37,756 bases of DNA. Source: Bifidobacteriaceae bacterium. GTDB taxonomy: Bacteria > Actinomycetota > Actinomycetes > Actinomycetales > WQXJ01. This document shows positions 1 to 8,625 of the stretch, piece after piece. A program made the translations under genes and the position numbers. The first letter of the stretch is position 1. Each line of letters starts with the position of its first letter. The DNA is taken from NCBI GenBank assembly GCA_031272885.1, contig JAISSX010000032.1, forward strand, positions 1-37,756. The letters are read 5' to 3'. The notes under the pieces are model-generated. The model was not told the origin of the DNA, searched no databases, and saw only the letters and a program-made list of their open reading frames with translations.

Positions 1-2
1 TT

Positions 3-75
3 GGCGGACTCGACGCCAAACCCCACCAGATCCGGCGGACTCGATGACCCGAAACGCCAGAAATGGCGGACTCGA
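3..75. repeat. Three direct repeats of GGCGGACTCGA, 31-bp period
   Basis: The 11-mer GGCGGACTCGA occurs at 3-13, 34-44 and 65-75, exactly 31 bp apart each time. The second and third copies extend to GGCGGACTCGATGA. The intervening sequence is not conserved. The array may continue to the left of the window. Eleven conserved bases are too few for a CRISPR repeat; binding-site iterons or a degenerate minisatellite fit better. Confidence 0.55.
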
Positions 76-113
76 TGAACTCAACCAACCGAAGAGATTG
101 ATGGGGACCTCAA

Positions 114-301
114 TTGCGAGCTTCGCGCACTTTTTGGACACGGCGACGCCGTTCAGGTCGATGGCTGGGCCGACGACAAGACACCGGCTTGAATGCTTGT
201 GCAGGTCAGAGACTTAGACGTTCTGCATGCCAGTCGACAAGACACGAGCTGACACGGTTCGGAGCCCGGCCTGGCGCCCAAAAAGTGTGCGAAGGTCGCA
301 A
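114..301. repeat. Inverted-repeat (MITE-like) element, 188 bp
   Basis: The 24 bases at 114-137 are the reverse complement of 278-301 with 22 of 24 matching; the arms read TTGCGASCTTCGCRCACTTT followed by TTGG. About 140 bp lie between them, with no plausible protein. Long near-perfect terminal repeats around a short non-coding core resemble a miniature inverted-repeat transposable element or a solo remnant. I see no clear target-site duplication next to the arms. Confidence 0.5.
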
Positions 302-384
302 CGGCGGCCTGCACGGCAGTGACTTGGTCCGCAGCCCCAACCCGGCGCGCCCAAACGGGACCGGGCGCCATCGGGCACGTCTTT

Positions 385-513
385 GCGCGAAAGGTCAATT
401 CTGTTGCCGCGGGTGGTTTCGCTGACGGCATAGCCCCAGGTCAGGGCCTTGGCCACGGGTGCCGTTGGAAACGGAATTGACCTTTCGTGACGGGAAAGTG
501 ACCTCTCGCGAGG
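385..513 (-). repeat. Dispersed structured element, copy E1
   Basis: Read on the minus strand, this 129-bp segment matches the 129-bp copy at 35162-35290. The outer 40 bases on the left and the outer 25 on the right are almost identical (cctcgcga-aggtcactttc, then cgaaaggtcaattcc; right end caacagaattgacctttcgcgc in part). The centre keeps TGACCTG (plus-strand CAGGTCA at 437-443) and GCGAAAC (GTTTCGC at 416-422), 14 nt apart. The ends are complementary and would form a long hairpin. It ends about 77 bp before the start of the DUF554 gene. Confidence 0.75.
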
Positions 514-590
514 AAGAGTGGTGCGTGGCCGGCCCCGGACGCGACGGCCGGACAATGGGGACAAACGGGAGTGTGACAGACTAGAGCCTC

Positions 591-1331
591 GTGTTCCCGG
601 GTATCGGCACGGTGGTGAACGTGGTGGCGGTGCTGGCCGGCTGTGGCGCCGGCCTGGCCCTTGGCCACCGCTTCCGCCCAGCCACGCGCGACCTGATCAC
701 GCAGGTGCTGGGCCTGTTCTCAATGGTGTTGGGTGGACGCGCCATCGCCCAGGGGCTCAGCCCGGCGCTGACCCAAGAGGTCGGCGAGAATGCCCCGCTG
801 CTGGTGGTCCTTGGGGCGCTCCTACTAGGTGCCCTGATAGGTGCCGGCATCCGCCTGGAACAACGCCTGGACGGCGCGGCCGATTGGCTGCGCGGCAAGG
901 TGGCCCGCAACTCCGACAAGGGCCGGTTCATTGAGGCCGCCGTCACCTCGACCCTGATTTTCTGTGTGGGGCCGCTGTCTATTTTGGGGTCCCTCTCGGA
1001 CGGGCTGGGCACCGGCGCCGAACAACTCTTCGTCAAATCGGTGATGGACGGGTTCGCCGCCATTGCCTTCACTTCTTCGCTGGGGATCGGCGTCATGGCG
1101 TCGGTCATCCCGCTGACCATCTATCAGGGTGCCTTCACGGTACTGGGCTATTTCCTGGGCAACTTCCTCAGCGCCGGGCAGGTCGACGCCCTGACCGCTA
1201 CCGGTGGTGTCATCCTGCTGGGCTTGGGCGTGCGCCTGGCCGGGATCAAGAAGATCCAGATCGGCGACCTGCTGCCCGCCTTGGCCCTGGCGCCCATCAT
1301 TGTCTGGGTGGTCAACCTGGCCGTCCGCTAG
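591..1331 (+). CDS. DUF554 family membrane protein
   Basis: A 246-residue very hydrophobic protein with about six or seven membrane segments. It matches the DUF554 (YqgA/YdfK-like) family in length and layout: an N-terminal GTVVNVVAVLAGCGAG segment, the FIEAAVTSTLIFCVGPLSILGS stretch split by glycines (residues around 115-135), and a C-terminal LLPALALAP segment. Members are uncharacterised inner-membrane proteins, so no transport substrate can be given. The GTG start follows an imperfect -10-like TAGAGC with no Shine-Dalgarno sequence, so the exact start is slightly uncertain. The gene converges on the polysaccharide deacetylase with only 3 bp between the stop codons. Confidence 0.85.
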   Translation: MFPGIGTVVNVVAVLAGCGAGLALGHRFRPATRDLITQVLGLFSMVLGGRAIAQGLSPALTQEVGENAPLLVVLGALLLGALIGAGIRLEQRLDGAADWLRGKVARNSDKGRFIEAAVTSTLIFCVGPLSILGSLSDGLGTGAEQLFVKSVMDGFAAIAFTSSLGIGVMASVIPLTIYQGAFTVLGYFLGNFLSAGQVDALTATGGVILLGLGVRLAGIKKIQIGDLLPALALAPIIVWVVNLAVR

Positions 1332-1334
1332 CGC

Positions 1335-2954
1335 TCAGCCCGAGTAGTACAACCCCCCGGCCACCGGTGCCGTGCCGGCATAGGTCAGCAGTTCGGTCAC
1401 GGTGACGAACTGGTAGCCCTGGGCTTGCAGCTCCGGGATCACCTGGGCCACCGCCGCCACCGTTTCGGGATACAGGTCGTGGCACAGCACGATGGCGCCC
1501 GGTTTGGCGCCGTCCAAGATGGCCTGCCGGATGGCGGCCGTGTCTTTCGACGCCCAATCCTCCGAGTCGACGTTCCAGTTGACCAGCGCCAGCCCGGCGG
1601 CACCGGCCAGCGACTTGATGCGGTCATCGACCGCGCCATAGGGCGGGCGCACCAGGGTGGGCGTGACACCGGCCACGGCCTGCGCGGCGGCCGTGGCCTG
1701 GGCGAATTCGGCGGCCACTTGGGCGTCCGTCAGGTCGGTCAATTGCCGGTGGTCCCACGAGTGTTCGGCCAGTTCAGAGCCCTGAGCCACGATGGCGCGG
1801 ACCGCTTCCGGGTAGTAGTCCAACCGGTTGCCCACGGTAAAGAAAGTGGCCCGGGCACCGTTGGCGCTCAAGGCATCCAACAGCCCCTGGGTGTTGGCGC
1901 TGGGCCCGTCGTCGAAGGTCAGGGCGATCAGCGGCCGGTTCGGGTCGATTTCGGCCGGCTGGCCGGTGGGCGTGGCCGGTTGGGGCGCCACCGTGGCCGA
2001 TGCCGCCGCGTCGCCTTCGCCGCCGGGCCCCGCCCCTTCCCCCTGGGCCGCTCCCGCACCCACGCCATCACCCGGAACCGCACCCACGCCATCGGCCGCG
2101 CCACCCAACCCCGGCAGCAGCAACGCCTCCCCCAACGTCTCGTACGGCAGCACCACCGACTGGGTGCCCAGCGTGGACGCCAGGTACTGTCCTGGCGCCA
2201 ACACCACCTCCAGCCCGGCCTCGGTCAGCACGGCCTGGTCCAACACCGCCTCAGGCGGCAGGCCCAGCCCAACTGCGTCCTCGATGAACTGTTCCGCCAC
2301 GGCCGCCTCAATTAAGCCCAGCACATCACCTTGCCGGGCCGGGTCGATGATCTGGTCCCGCTCCAGCAGCAGGCCGGCGCCCTTGTCGACGTTGAAGACC
2401 ACCGGGTATTCCTCGGGGTGGGCCAGGGCCGGGGTGGACAGGAAGACGGTTTCCAGCACACCGGCGTAGCGGCCCGCCACCAGCGACAGGTCGAAGCCCA
2501 CATTGAGTTCGCCTTCGGCTGCCGGATCGGCCGCCGCCAGCGCCGCCATGTCCGCCGCCGCGGACTCGTATAGACCCTGCGCCCACGCCGCAATGGCCTG
2601 GTCCGGGTTGGGCTGCCCGAAGGCCGGGTAGCTGACATAGGCCCGCAGCTTGTCCGAATTATCGGCAATCACCCGCGTGGTGCCCTTGTTGTCCACGTCA
2701 CCCTGGGTGGGCGGCGCGACATCGGCCATCGTCTCGGTGCCCGATGCCGCCACCTCACCCGATGCCGCCACCTCACCCGAGGCAGCCACCTCACCCGAGG
2801 CAGCCACGGCACCTGAGGCCCACCGCTCGCCGATGGCGTCCCACAGCGAGCGCCCCACCGTCAGCACGGCCCACGCCGCCAGGCCGAGCACGGCCAGCAG
2901 CGCCACCCAACGCCAGGCGTAGGTGCGTAGCCAGCCGGAGCCTTGCCGTGCCAT
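1335..2954 (-). CDS. Membrane-anchored polysaccharide deacetylase (NodB domain), PdaC-like
   Basis: 539 residues, probably removing acetyl groups from peptidoglycan or another surface glycan outside the membrane. Order of parts: a positively charged N-terminus and one membrane segment (17-38), a stalk with a repeated AASGEV unit (about 49-72), a DUF3298-like region (about 100-285), an Ala/Gly/Pro linker, and a NodB deacetylase domain (341-525). The NodB motifs are visible: TFDDGP (346-351, catalytic and metal Asp), HSWDH (398-402, metal histidines), RPPYG (436-440), and LCHD (490-493, catalytic His). DUF3298 plus NodB is the arrangement of Bacillus PdaC. No Shine-Dalgarno or well-spaced -10 box precedes the ATG, so a slightly later start is possible. 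Confidence 0.88.
   Translation of the reverse strand: MARQGSGWLRTYAWRWVALLAVLGLAAWAVLTVGRSLWDAIGERWASGAVAASGEVAASGEVAASGEVAASGTETMADVAPPTQGDVDNKGTTRVIADNSDKLRAYVSYPAFGQPNPDQAIAAWAQGLYESAAADMAALAAADPAAEGELNVGFDLSLVAGRYAGVLETVFLSTPALAHPEEYPVVFNVDKGAGLLLERDQIIDPARQGDVLGLIEAAVAEQFIEDAVGLGLPPEAVLDQAVLTEAGLEVVLAPGQYLASTLGTQSVVLPYETLGEALLLPGLGGAADGVGAVPGDGVGAGAAQGEGAGPGGEGDAAASATVAPQPATPTGQPAEIDPNRPLIALTFDDGPSANTQGLLDALSANGARATFFTVGNRLDYYPEAVRAIVAQGSELAEHSWDHRQLTDLTDAQVAAEFAQATAAAQAVAGVTPTLVRPPYGAVDDRIKSLAGAAGLALVNWNVDSEDWASKDTAAIRQAILDGAKPGAIVLCHDLYPETVAAVAQVIPELQAQGYQFVTVTELLTYAGTAPVAGGLYYSG
2739..2810 (-). repeat. 18-bp tandem repeat coding the stalk of the deacetylase
   Basis: Four near-identical 18-bp units, reading on the plus strand as variations of GCCGCCACCTCACCCGAT or GCAGCCACCTCACCCGAG, encode the six-residue unit AASGEV just outside the membrane anchor. 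Such in-frame repeats usually vary in number between strains and set the length of a wall-spanning stalk. Confidence 0.75.
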
Positions 2955-3183
2955 TGGTTAACGGAAGCCTTTCGGTGAGGGCGGGGTTAGAACTGTCTCG
3001 CAATCCGGCGGCGGCTGCGGCGGCGCCGGTGGGCGCCCACGGTCGCCTGCCTCGCCATCGCCACCGGATCATGAGTCGGCTCTCGGTGGGGGGTCGTTTC
3101 GACCATAACCCCGGGCCCAGGCCAGACAAACCGGCCGGGCGGGCGTGTCGCACCTCGGGTCCGTGACGTTAGACAATAGATCC

Positions 3184-3708
3184 ATGAGCCCCGCATACGG
3201 CACCGTAATCGACACTTCGGATGGCCCCTTCGGGCTGGTGGTAGACCACGGCGCGGTGGTGGCCGCCGGCTGGACAGCGGACCAAGCCCGCCTGGCCGGC
3301 CTGATTCCGCCTGAACAACGCCCCGAACATATTGAGTGGATCGGCGAAGCCGACGCCGCCTTCGTGGGCGGCGTGCTGGCGTGGGCCGTGGGCGCGGTGC
3401 ACCGCTACTACCGCGGCTACCACGCCGCCCCCGGCGAGGTGCCGGTGCGCCAGGCTGGCACGCCGTTCCTGATGCAGGCCTGGGCGGCGATGCGCGGCAT
3501 CGAGGCAGGGAATGTGGCCACCTATGGCGAACTGGCGGCGATGGCGGGCCATCCCACGGCGGCGCGGGCGGCCGGGCGGGCCTGCTCGCACAACGCGGTG
3601 GCCCTGTTTGTGCCCTGTCACCGGGTGATCCCGTCCGATGGCGGCGTGGGCGAGTTCGGCTACGGCCGCGCCCTCAAGAAGGCCCTGTTGGTCCGTGAAC
3701 GGGCCTGA
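3184..3708 (+). CDS. ogt: Methylated-DNA--[protein]-cysteine S-methyltransferase
   Basis: 174 residues. It transfers the methyl group from O6-methylguanine in DNA to its own cysteine, a one-use repair reaction in the cytoplasm. The active-site motif PCHRVIP is at 144-150 with acceptor Cys145. The preceding helix-turn-helix region carries TYGELA and the arginine-finger segment ARAAGRACSHN typical of the family. The ATG was chosen because it follows TTAGACAATAGAT, a -10-like box, with no Shine-Dalgarno sequence; an in-frame upstream start at 3145 would lie inside that promoter. The M16-like gene begins 1 bp after the stop codon. Confidence 0.92.
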   Translation: MSPAYGTVIDTSDGPFGLVVDHGAVVAAGWTADQARLAGLIPPEQRPEHIEWIGEADAAFVGGVLAWAVGAVHRYYRGYHAAPGEVPVRQAGTPFLMQAWAAMRGIEAGNVATYGELAAMAGHPTAARAAGRACSHNAVALFVPCHRVIPSDGGVGEFGYGRALKKALLVRERA

Positions 3709-3709
3709 T

Positions 3710-5506
3710 ATGGCAGTGCCAGAACCCGTCATCCAGCGCGACCAGGTTGGTGGCGTCACCATCCTGTGGGCCGATTCGGGCCGGCCCCAGTTGCGGGCAT
3801 CGCTGGCCTTCCGGGCCGGCGTGGTCGACGAGGTGATGCCAACGCGCGGCTGGACCCACCTGCTGGAGCACGCGGCGCTGCACGGGACCACGGCCCCGTC
3901 CGGCACCCCCGGCCTGGCCGTCAACGGCAGCACGTGGCTGCTCTACACCAGCCTTGACGCGACCGGCTCGCCGCAGGGGGTGGCGCAGGCCCTGGGCCGG
4001 GCGGCCCAGCACCTGGCCCAGCTTGACCCGGCGGCCATCCAAACCGAGGCCAAGGTGTTGGCGGCAGAGGCGTCCCGGCCGATCCGCCGCACCTTCAACG
4101 CTGCCCTGCTGCACCACTTCGGGGTGGTGGGTCCGGGGCTGGTTGCCACCATGGAGACCGGCCTGCCGCTGGCCAACCCCGAAGCCCTGGCCAGCTTCGC
4201 AGCCAACCGTTTCACCAGCGGCAACGCTGTCCTTTGCCTGGACGGGCCGCCACCGCCGGGGCTGGCCGAGGCCCTGGCCCAAGCCCTGCCCGGCGGGCCG
4301 CGCCGGCCCGTGCCGCCGCCCGTCCAACTGCCCAACGCCGCCGGCGTCTACAAGCTGGACGGGGGTGGCGGCGTGGTGGCCTCGGCGGTGCTGCCGCGGG
4401 CGGGTGCACCGGGCACGATGGCGCGCCTCTTGCGCCAGCGGGTGGCGGAGGCAGCCTGGCGGCAGCTCGGCCTTGAGGTGCAGCCGGAAGTCAACCTCGA
4501 AACGCTAGGCCCGGACCAACTGTGGCTGGCCCTGGGGCTATGGGTGACGCCGCAGGACGCCGCGGCGGTGGCGCAGTTGGTGGTGGCGCAGGCCCGCCAG
4601 TTGGCGGCCGAAGGCCCGCGCCAGGTTGAACTGTCGGACCAGGTTGAGGTGGCCCAGACCGACTTGGCCGCGGCTGTGGCCAAGGGCATCCTCCCTTGGC
4701 AGGTCGGTCAAGACTTCCTGCTGGGGCGGCCGGTCAAGCAGCCGGCCGAACTGGGGGCGGATCTTCAGGTTGGCGCCCACGAGGTGGCCGCCACGGCTGG
4801 CGCCTTCATCGACGGCCTGGCCCTGGCGGTGCCGCCCACTGTGCCGGCCACCGACTACCCGCTGCCGCCCTGCCCCCGGTTCCTGGCCGAACCGGTCAAG
4901 GGCCGCCGCCACCGCATCCCGTTCGGCCGGGGTGATATGGACGGCTCGTCCCTGGTGGTGGGCCATCAGGGCCTGTCGGTTGCCAACGGCGGCGTCACCA
5001 CCGCGTTCCCATGGGATCAGGTGGTGGCCTTCTACCACTGGCCCGATGGCGCCCGGGAACTGTTGCGGCGCGACGGGGTCACCTTCCTGGTAGACCCGGC
5101 CGACTGGCGCCGGGGCCAGCGTGTGACTGAACAGATCGACCGCGCCCTGCCGCCGCAGGTGGCCCTGCCGGGCGAGCCCCGTGAAACCCGGCCCAGGCCG
5201 CGCCTGGCCGTGGGCCTGTTGGGTGAGTTCCTCTACAGCGGCTCGGCCCGGCGGCAGATCGGGGCCGGCCTGGCCTGCTTCTTGGCCTGTTTGCTGGTTG
5301 GAGCCGTGGCGGCCTTCCTGACGTTTGGACCCGGCGGCTACGACGGCGTGGACGCCAACTTGTGGCAGGGCATTGGCCTGGCCTGCATGGTGATCGGCTG
5401 GTCGGCTGCCGGGGCGATGATCATATTGGAGCCGTTCATGTTGTTCCAGGTGGTCAAACGGCGCCGCGCCCGGCGTGCCGGCCGTGGCGGAACGGACCAA
5501 CCGTGA
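3710..5506 (+). CDS. Membrane-anchored M16 (pitrilysin-like) peptidase, subunit with zinc motif
   Basis: 598 residues. The first 360 or so resemble M16B peptidases. The inverted zinc motif HLLEH is at 50-54 in the expected context (RGWTHLLEHAALHGT), and glutamates at 113 and 120 could supply the third metal ligand. Unlike normal M16 proteins it continues into a small domain (about 403-480; the SLVVGHQGLSV and PWDQV strands look like a bacterial PH-type fold) and two membrane segments (about 515-541 and 551-580) ending in a cluster of arginines. No signal peptide is seen, so the peptidase part probably faces the cytoplasm. The stop codon overlaps the start of the next gene, a paralogue lacking the zinc motif, suggesting a heterodimer. 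Substrate unknown. Confidence 0.7.
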   Translation: MAVPEPVIQRDQVGGVTILWADSGRPQLRASLAFRAGVVDEVMPTRGWTHLLEHAALHGTTAPSGTPGLAVNGSTWLLYTSLDATGSPQGVAQALGRAAQHLAQLDPAAIQTEAKVLAAEASRPIRRTFNAALLHHFGVVGPGLVATMETGLPLANPEALASFAANRFTSGNAVLCLDGPPPPGLAEALAQALPGGPRRPVPPPVQLPNAAGVYKLDGGGGVVASAVLPRAGAPGTMARLLRQRVAEAAWRQLGLEVQPEVNLETLGPDQLWLALGLWVTPQDAAAVAQLVVAQARQLAAEGPRQVELSDQVEVAQTDLAAAVAKGILPWQVGQDFLLGRPVKQPAELGADLQVGAHEVAATAGAFIDGLALAVPPTVPATDYPLPPCPRFLAEPVKGRRHRIPFGRGDMDGSSLVVGHQGLSVANGGVTTAFPWDQVVAFYHWPDGARELLRRDGVTFLVDPADWRRGQRVTEQIDRALPPQVALPGEPRETRPRPRLAVGLLGEFLYSGSARRQIGAGLACFLACLLVGAVAAFLTFGPGGYDGVDANLWQGIGLACMVIGWSAAGAMIILEPFMLFQVVKRRRARRAGRGGTDQP

Positions 5507-7374
5507 CCGCCGCCCCGGAATGGCAGACCGGCCAGGCGGGGCCCCTGCGTCTGTTCTGGTCCGATGCCGATGGGCCCACGCTGCGGGCCGGCCTCAGCTT
5601 CCGGGTGGGGTTGATCGATGAGACCTTGCCACGCTTGGGCCTGACGGCGCTGTGGGCCCGCTGGGCGGCCGGCGGCCCCACCCGGCCCCAGTTGCAGGTG
5701 GCCGCCACCGGCCACCTGCTCACCACCGATTTCCAAGTGGCCGGCCCGCCCGCCATGGTGGCGGACGCCCTAACCCAGATCTGCGACCGGCTGAGCCAAT
5801 CCCCCGCCGCCGCCGGCCCGGCCTTGGACCGCCTGGCTTGGACCTTGATCAACACGGGCCACAGCGAGGGCGAGGGCCGCCTGGGCCAGGCCTGGGCCGA
5901 ACGCTACGGCCCCAACGGCCCGGGCCTGGCGGCCTCACGCCGCTACGGCCTGGAAAGCCCCGACCTGCCTGCCCTCACTAGCTGGGCCGCCAGCCGTTTC
6001 ACCAGCGCAAACGCCGTGCTCTGCCTGGACGGGCCGCCGCCGCCCGGGCTGGCCGAAACCCTGGCCCAAGCCCTGCCCGCCGGCCCACCGCAGCCCCTCC
6101 CTCCACTACCGCTGGAACTGCACCGCGGCCAGGCCTACACCCAGGACTACTCCGGCCTCACGGCCACAGCCATCCTGCCGGACGGGCCGGCCACCATCAT
6201 GCTGCTGGGCTTGACGCACCAGCGCCTGTTCCAGGACCTGCGGCTTGAGGCCGGGGTGGCCTACGACCCGTTTGCCGGCCTCCTCAGGTTTGGCCCCCAG
6301 GCGTTGGTGGCGGTGGGCACCGACACCCTGTACGGCTCGGAGGCCGAAGCGGCCCAGGTGCTGGCCGAGACCCTGGAGGAACTGGCCACCGCCGGCCCAC
6401 AACCCCCAGACCTGGCCGCCGCCCTGGCGGCGGCCACGCCAATCGAGGACACCCCACCGGAAGCGGCCCAGGCCGAACCGTTCACGGCCGGCCGCCGGGC
6501 GCTGTTGGGCCAGCCGTATCCGGGCCGGGCGGCCCAGGCGGCCGCCCTGGCCGCCGTCACCCCGGACCAGGTGCAAGCCGCGGCCGCCCAATTCCGGGAC
6601 TCGATCCTGGTGGGCGTGGGGCCCGGCTCCGACCTGGTCGACCTCCCCTGGCCCGAAGTGCCCGCCCCCCCATCGGACCCACCGATCGAGGGCCGCCGCC
6701 ACATCCGCACGGGCAGCGCCGGCGCGGCCACCGCCGCCGCCGGCACCGGCACCGGGCTGATCTGCGGCCCGGTCGGCCTGGCCCTGGAACGCAGCCAACC
6801 CGGCCGGCCCCTGCAACGGATTGCCATACCGTGGGACCGCCTGGCGGCCGCCCTGGTCAACCCCGGTGGCACCGTCACCCTGATGCGCGATGACGGCCGG
6901 GCCGTCAACGTCAACCCGGCCCTTTGGCGGGACGCCGCCGCGGTCCGGGACGCCATCGGGCAATACGTCGCGGCGGACCGTTGGGTCTGGCGCCGCCACC
7001 CGGACGGCACCCCCCAAGCCGAGCACGAACTGCCGCCCGTGCCCAAGCCGACCTGGCCCCACCTCTACGGCCGCCTGATCGCCCAACTGGAGTACCCCAC
7101 ATCGTGGCGGTCATGGGGCCGGGCGGTGGCCATCGGTATCGCCAGCAGCGTGGCCCTGACCGGCCTGGCCTGGGTCTTGGCTTCGCTGGCGTGGGACCAC
7201 TGGGGTGAAAAGCTGGGCGCCCTGGTCATGCTGGTGATCATGGCTCCCGTCCCGTTCCTCCTGCTGCCGGCCCTGATCTTGAGCCCGGGCGGCGCCTGGC
7301 AGCTACTCAAGGCCCGCCGCGCGGCGCGTGCGATGGTTGGCGTGGACGGTCCAGCGGGGCAGGCAGACGAATAG
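5503..7374 (+). CDS. M16-like protein without zinc motif, membrane-anchored partner
   Basis: 623 residues, a clear paralogue of the preceding gene: same domain order, an RFTS.NAVLCLDGPPPPGLAE block at 165-185, a PH-like stretch (about 410-490) and two C-terminal membrane segments. The HxxEH position reads LTALW, and the downstream glutamates are absent, so it should be catalytically inactive. Paired active and inactive M16 subunits are known from bacterial and mitochondrial family members. The GTG start overlaps the upstream stop as GTGA, so translation is coupled. The last 72 bp overlap the 3' end of the MFS gene on the other strand. Confidence 0.65.
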   Translation: MTAAPEWQTGQAGPLRLFWSDADGPTLRAGLSFRVGLIDETLPRLGLTALWARWAAGGPTRPQLQVAATGHLLTTDFQVAGPPAMVADALTQICDRLSQSPAAAGPALDRLAWTLINTGHSEGEGRLGQAWAERYGPNGPGLAASRRYGLESPDLPALTSWAASRFTSANAVLCLDGPPPPGLAETLAQALPAGPPQPLPPLPLELHRGQAYTQDYSGLTATAILPDGPATIMLLGLTHQRLFQDLRLEAGVAYDPFAGLLRFGPQALVAVGTDTLYGSEAEAAQVLAETLEELATAGPQPPDLAAALAAATPIEDTPPEAAQAEPFTAGRRALLGQPYPGRAAQAAALAAVTPDQVQAAAAQFRDSILVGVGPGSDLVDLPWPEVPAPPSDPPIEGRRHIRTGSAGAATAAAGTGTGLICGPVGLALERSQPGRPLQRIAIPWDRLAAALVNPGGTVTLMRDDGRAVNVNPALWRDAAAVRDAIGQYVAADRWVWRRHPDGTPQAEHELPPVPKPTWPHLYGRLIAQLEYPTSWRSWGRAVAIGIASSVALTGLAWVLASLAWDHWGEKLGALVMLVIMAPVPFLLLPALILSPGGAWQLLKARRAARAMVGVDGPAGQADE

Positions 7375-8571
7375 CAGCGCCGCTGCCACCAGGCCGCCGC
7401 CCGCCATCACCCAGACGCCGGCCGCCAGCGAGCCCAGGGCCGCCCCAGCCGAAACCACCAACGGCCCGCCCGCATTGCCGGAATCATGCAGCAACCGCCA
7501 CACGGCCAGGAACTGGACGGTGTAGCCGGCCGGCGCCAGGTCCGCGCCCAGCGTCATCACGATCCCCGAACCGATGCCGTTGCCGAAGCCCAGCGCCATC
7601 GCCACCGCCGCCAGCGAACCCAGCCCCCCGGTTAGCGGCAACAGGGCCAGACACACCCCCATCACCGCCATCGACGGCACCGCCACCCAGGCCCGGCCGT
7701 GCCGGTCCATCACCTTGCCGGAGGGATAGAACAAGGCCGCGTCCACCAGCCCGGACAGGCCGAATACGATCGAGGTGGTGGCGTCATCAAGCCCGATCTC
7801 GGCGCTCCACAGCGGCAGCACCACGTTGCGGGTGGCCCGCACCGCCCCCACCAAGATGATGCCCACCCCCATGGTGGCCAACATGCGCCGGTTGCGTTTG
7901 ACAATGGCCCAGGCGGAGACGGGCGCCTCCCGGCCACCCTCGCCTTGGCCGCCGATGGCGCCCGGTGCGGCGGTTTCAGCCGGCCCCTCCCCCGGCACGC
8001 TCAGCAGCGCCACCACCGCCACCGTCACCGCCGATGTCGCCACGGCCAGCCAGAACGCCGCCCGCACCGAGAAGGCGTGCTCAAGGGGCGCGGCCGCGAA
8101 CGGGCCAATCAGCATGCCGATGCGCGCCACCCCGCCCAGCGAAGACAGGGCCCGGGCGCGCACCGCCACCGGCGCCACCCGGGTGACGTAGGCCTGGCGG
8201 GCCAGGCCGAAAATGGCGCCGATGCCGCCCAGGACGAGGACCGCACCCGCCAACACCAGCCAGTGGCCGGCCACGGCCGCCACCGCCAGGACGCCGATGC
8301 CGGCCGTGCCGCCGATCAACATGGCCCAGCGATCCCCCACCCGGGCGGCCAGTTTGCCGGCCGGCACGTCACCGATGATCTGGCCGAAGCCGAGCAGGGC
8401 CACGATGACGGCCGAGACGGCGTGTCCGGCCCCCAGGCGGTGGCCCAGCAGCGGGATGGCGGGCGTGACCGCCCCCATGCCGCAGGCCCATAAGGCCGAG
8501 GGCAGATAGACCGCCCAAAGGACGCGCCCACCGAAGCCGCCATTGGGCGCTGTGGTGGGCTGCCGCGTCAC
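7303..8571 (-). CDS. MFS transporter
   Basis: 422 residues with about twelve membrane segments in two halves, separated by a polar loop near residues 195-215. The loop after the second segment carries GDVPAGKLAARVGDR, the conserved GxLADRxGRR-type MFS motif A, and a similar YPSGKVMDRHGR occurs at the start of the second half. This matches drug or small-molecule efflux families, but the substrate cannot be told. The GTG start is fixed by TAGCCT six nt upstream (leaderless). It is convergent with, and overlaps by 72 bp, the second M16-like gene. Confidence 0.85.
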   Translation of the reverse strand: MTRQPTTAPNGGFGGRVLWAVYLPSALWACGMGAVTPAIPLLGHRLGAGHAVSAVIVALLGFGQIIGDVPAGKLAARVGDRWAMLIGGTAGIGVLAVAAVAGHWLVLAGAVLVLGGIGAIFGLARQAYVTRVAPVAVRARALSSLGGVARIGMLIGPFAAAPLEHAFSVRAAFWLAVATSAVTVAVVALLSVPGEGPAETAAPGAIGGQGEGGREAPVSAWAIVKRNRRMLATMGVGIILVGAVRATRNVVLPLWSAEIGLDDATTSIVFGLSGLVDAALFYPSGKVMDRHGRAWVAVPSMAVMGVCLALLPLTGGLGSLAAVAMALGFGNGIGSGIVMTLGADLAPAGYTVQFLAVWRLLHDSGNAGGPLVVSAGAALGSLAAGVWVMAGGGLVAAALLFVCLPRWTVHANHRTRRAAGLE

Positions 8572-8577
8572 TCTCGC

Positions 8578-8583
8578 AGGCTA
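8578..8583 (-). promoter_or_regulatory. -10 box of leaderless MFS gene
   Basis: On the minus strand TAGCCT is followed by six bases and the GTG start, the spacing expected for a transcript that begins at its start codon. No Shine-Dalgarno sequence is present. Confidence 0.6.
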
Positions 8584-8625
8584 CGCCGCCGCCGGCCCCC
8601 GCTGCCAAGGGCCACGCCGCACCGG

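Larger units (their letters stand above)
1..590. other. Gene-free, repeat-rich region
   Basis: No reading frame here resembles a protein family; open frames on both strands look like GC-rich noise. The stretch holds three small repeat structures, listed separately: a 31-bp-period direct repeat at the window edge, an inverted-repeat element, and one copy of the dispersed element found again near 35.2 and 36.5 kb. Accumulation of small repeats suggests decayed mobile DNA, but no transposase is recognisable. Confidence 0.6.

Noticed and set aside
3-75. End of a CRISPR array at the window edge
   Set aside because: The conserved unit is only 11-14 bp and the period 31 bp, too short for repeat plus spacer.
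114-564. Small overlapping open frames on both strands (60-116 codons)
   Set aside because: Compositions are Arg/Ala-rich noise, no family resemblance or ribosome site, and they overlap the inverted-repeat element and E1.
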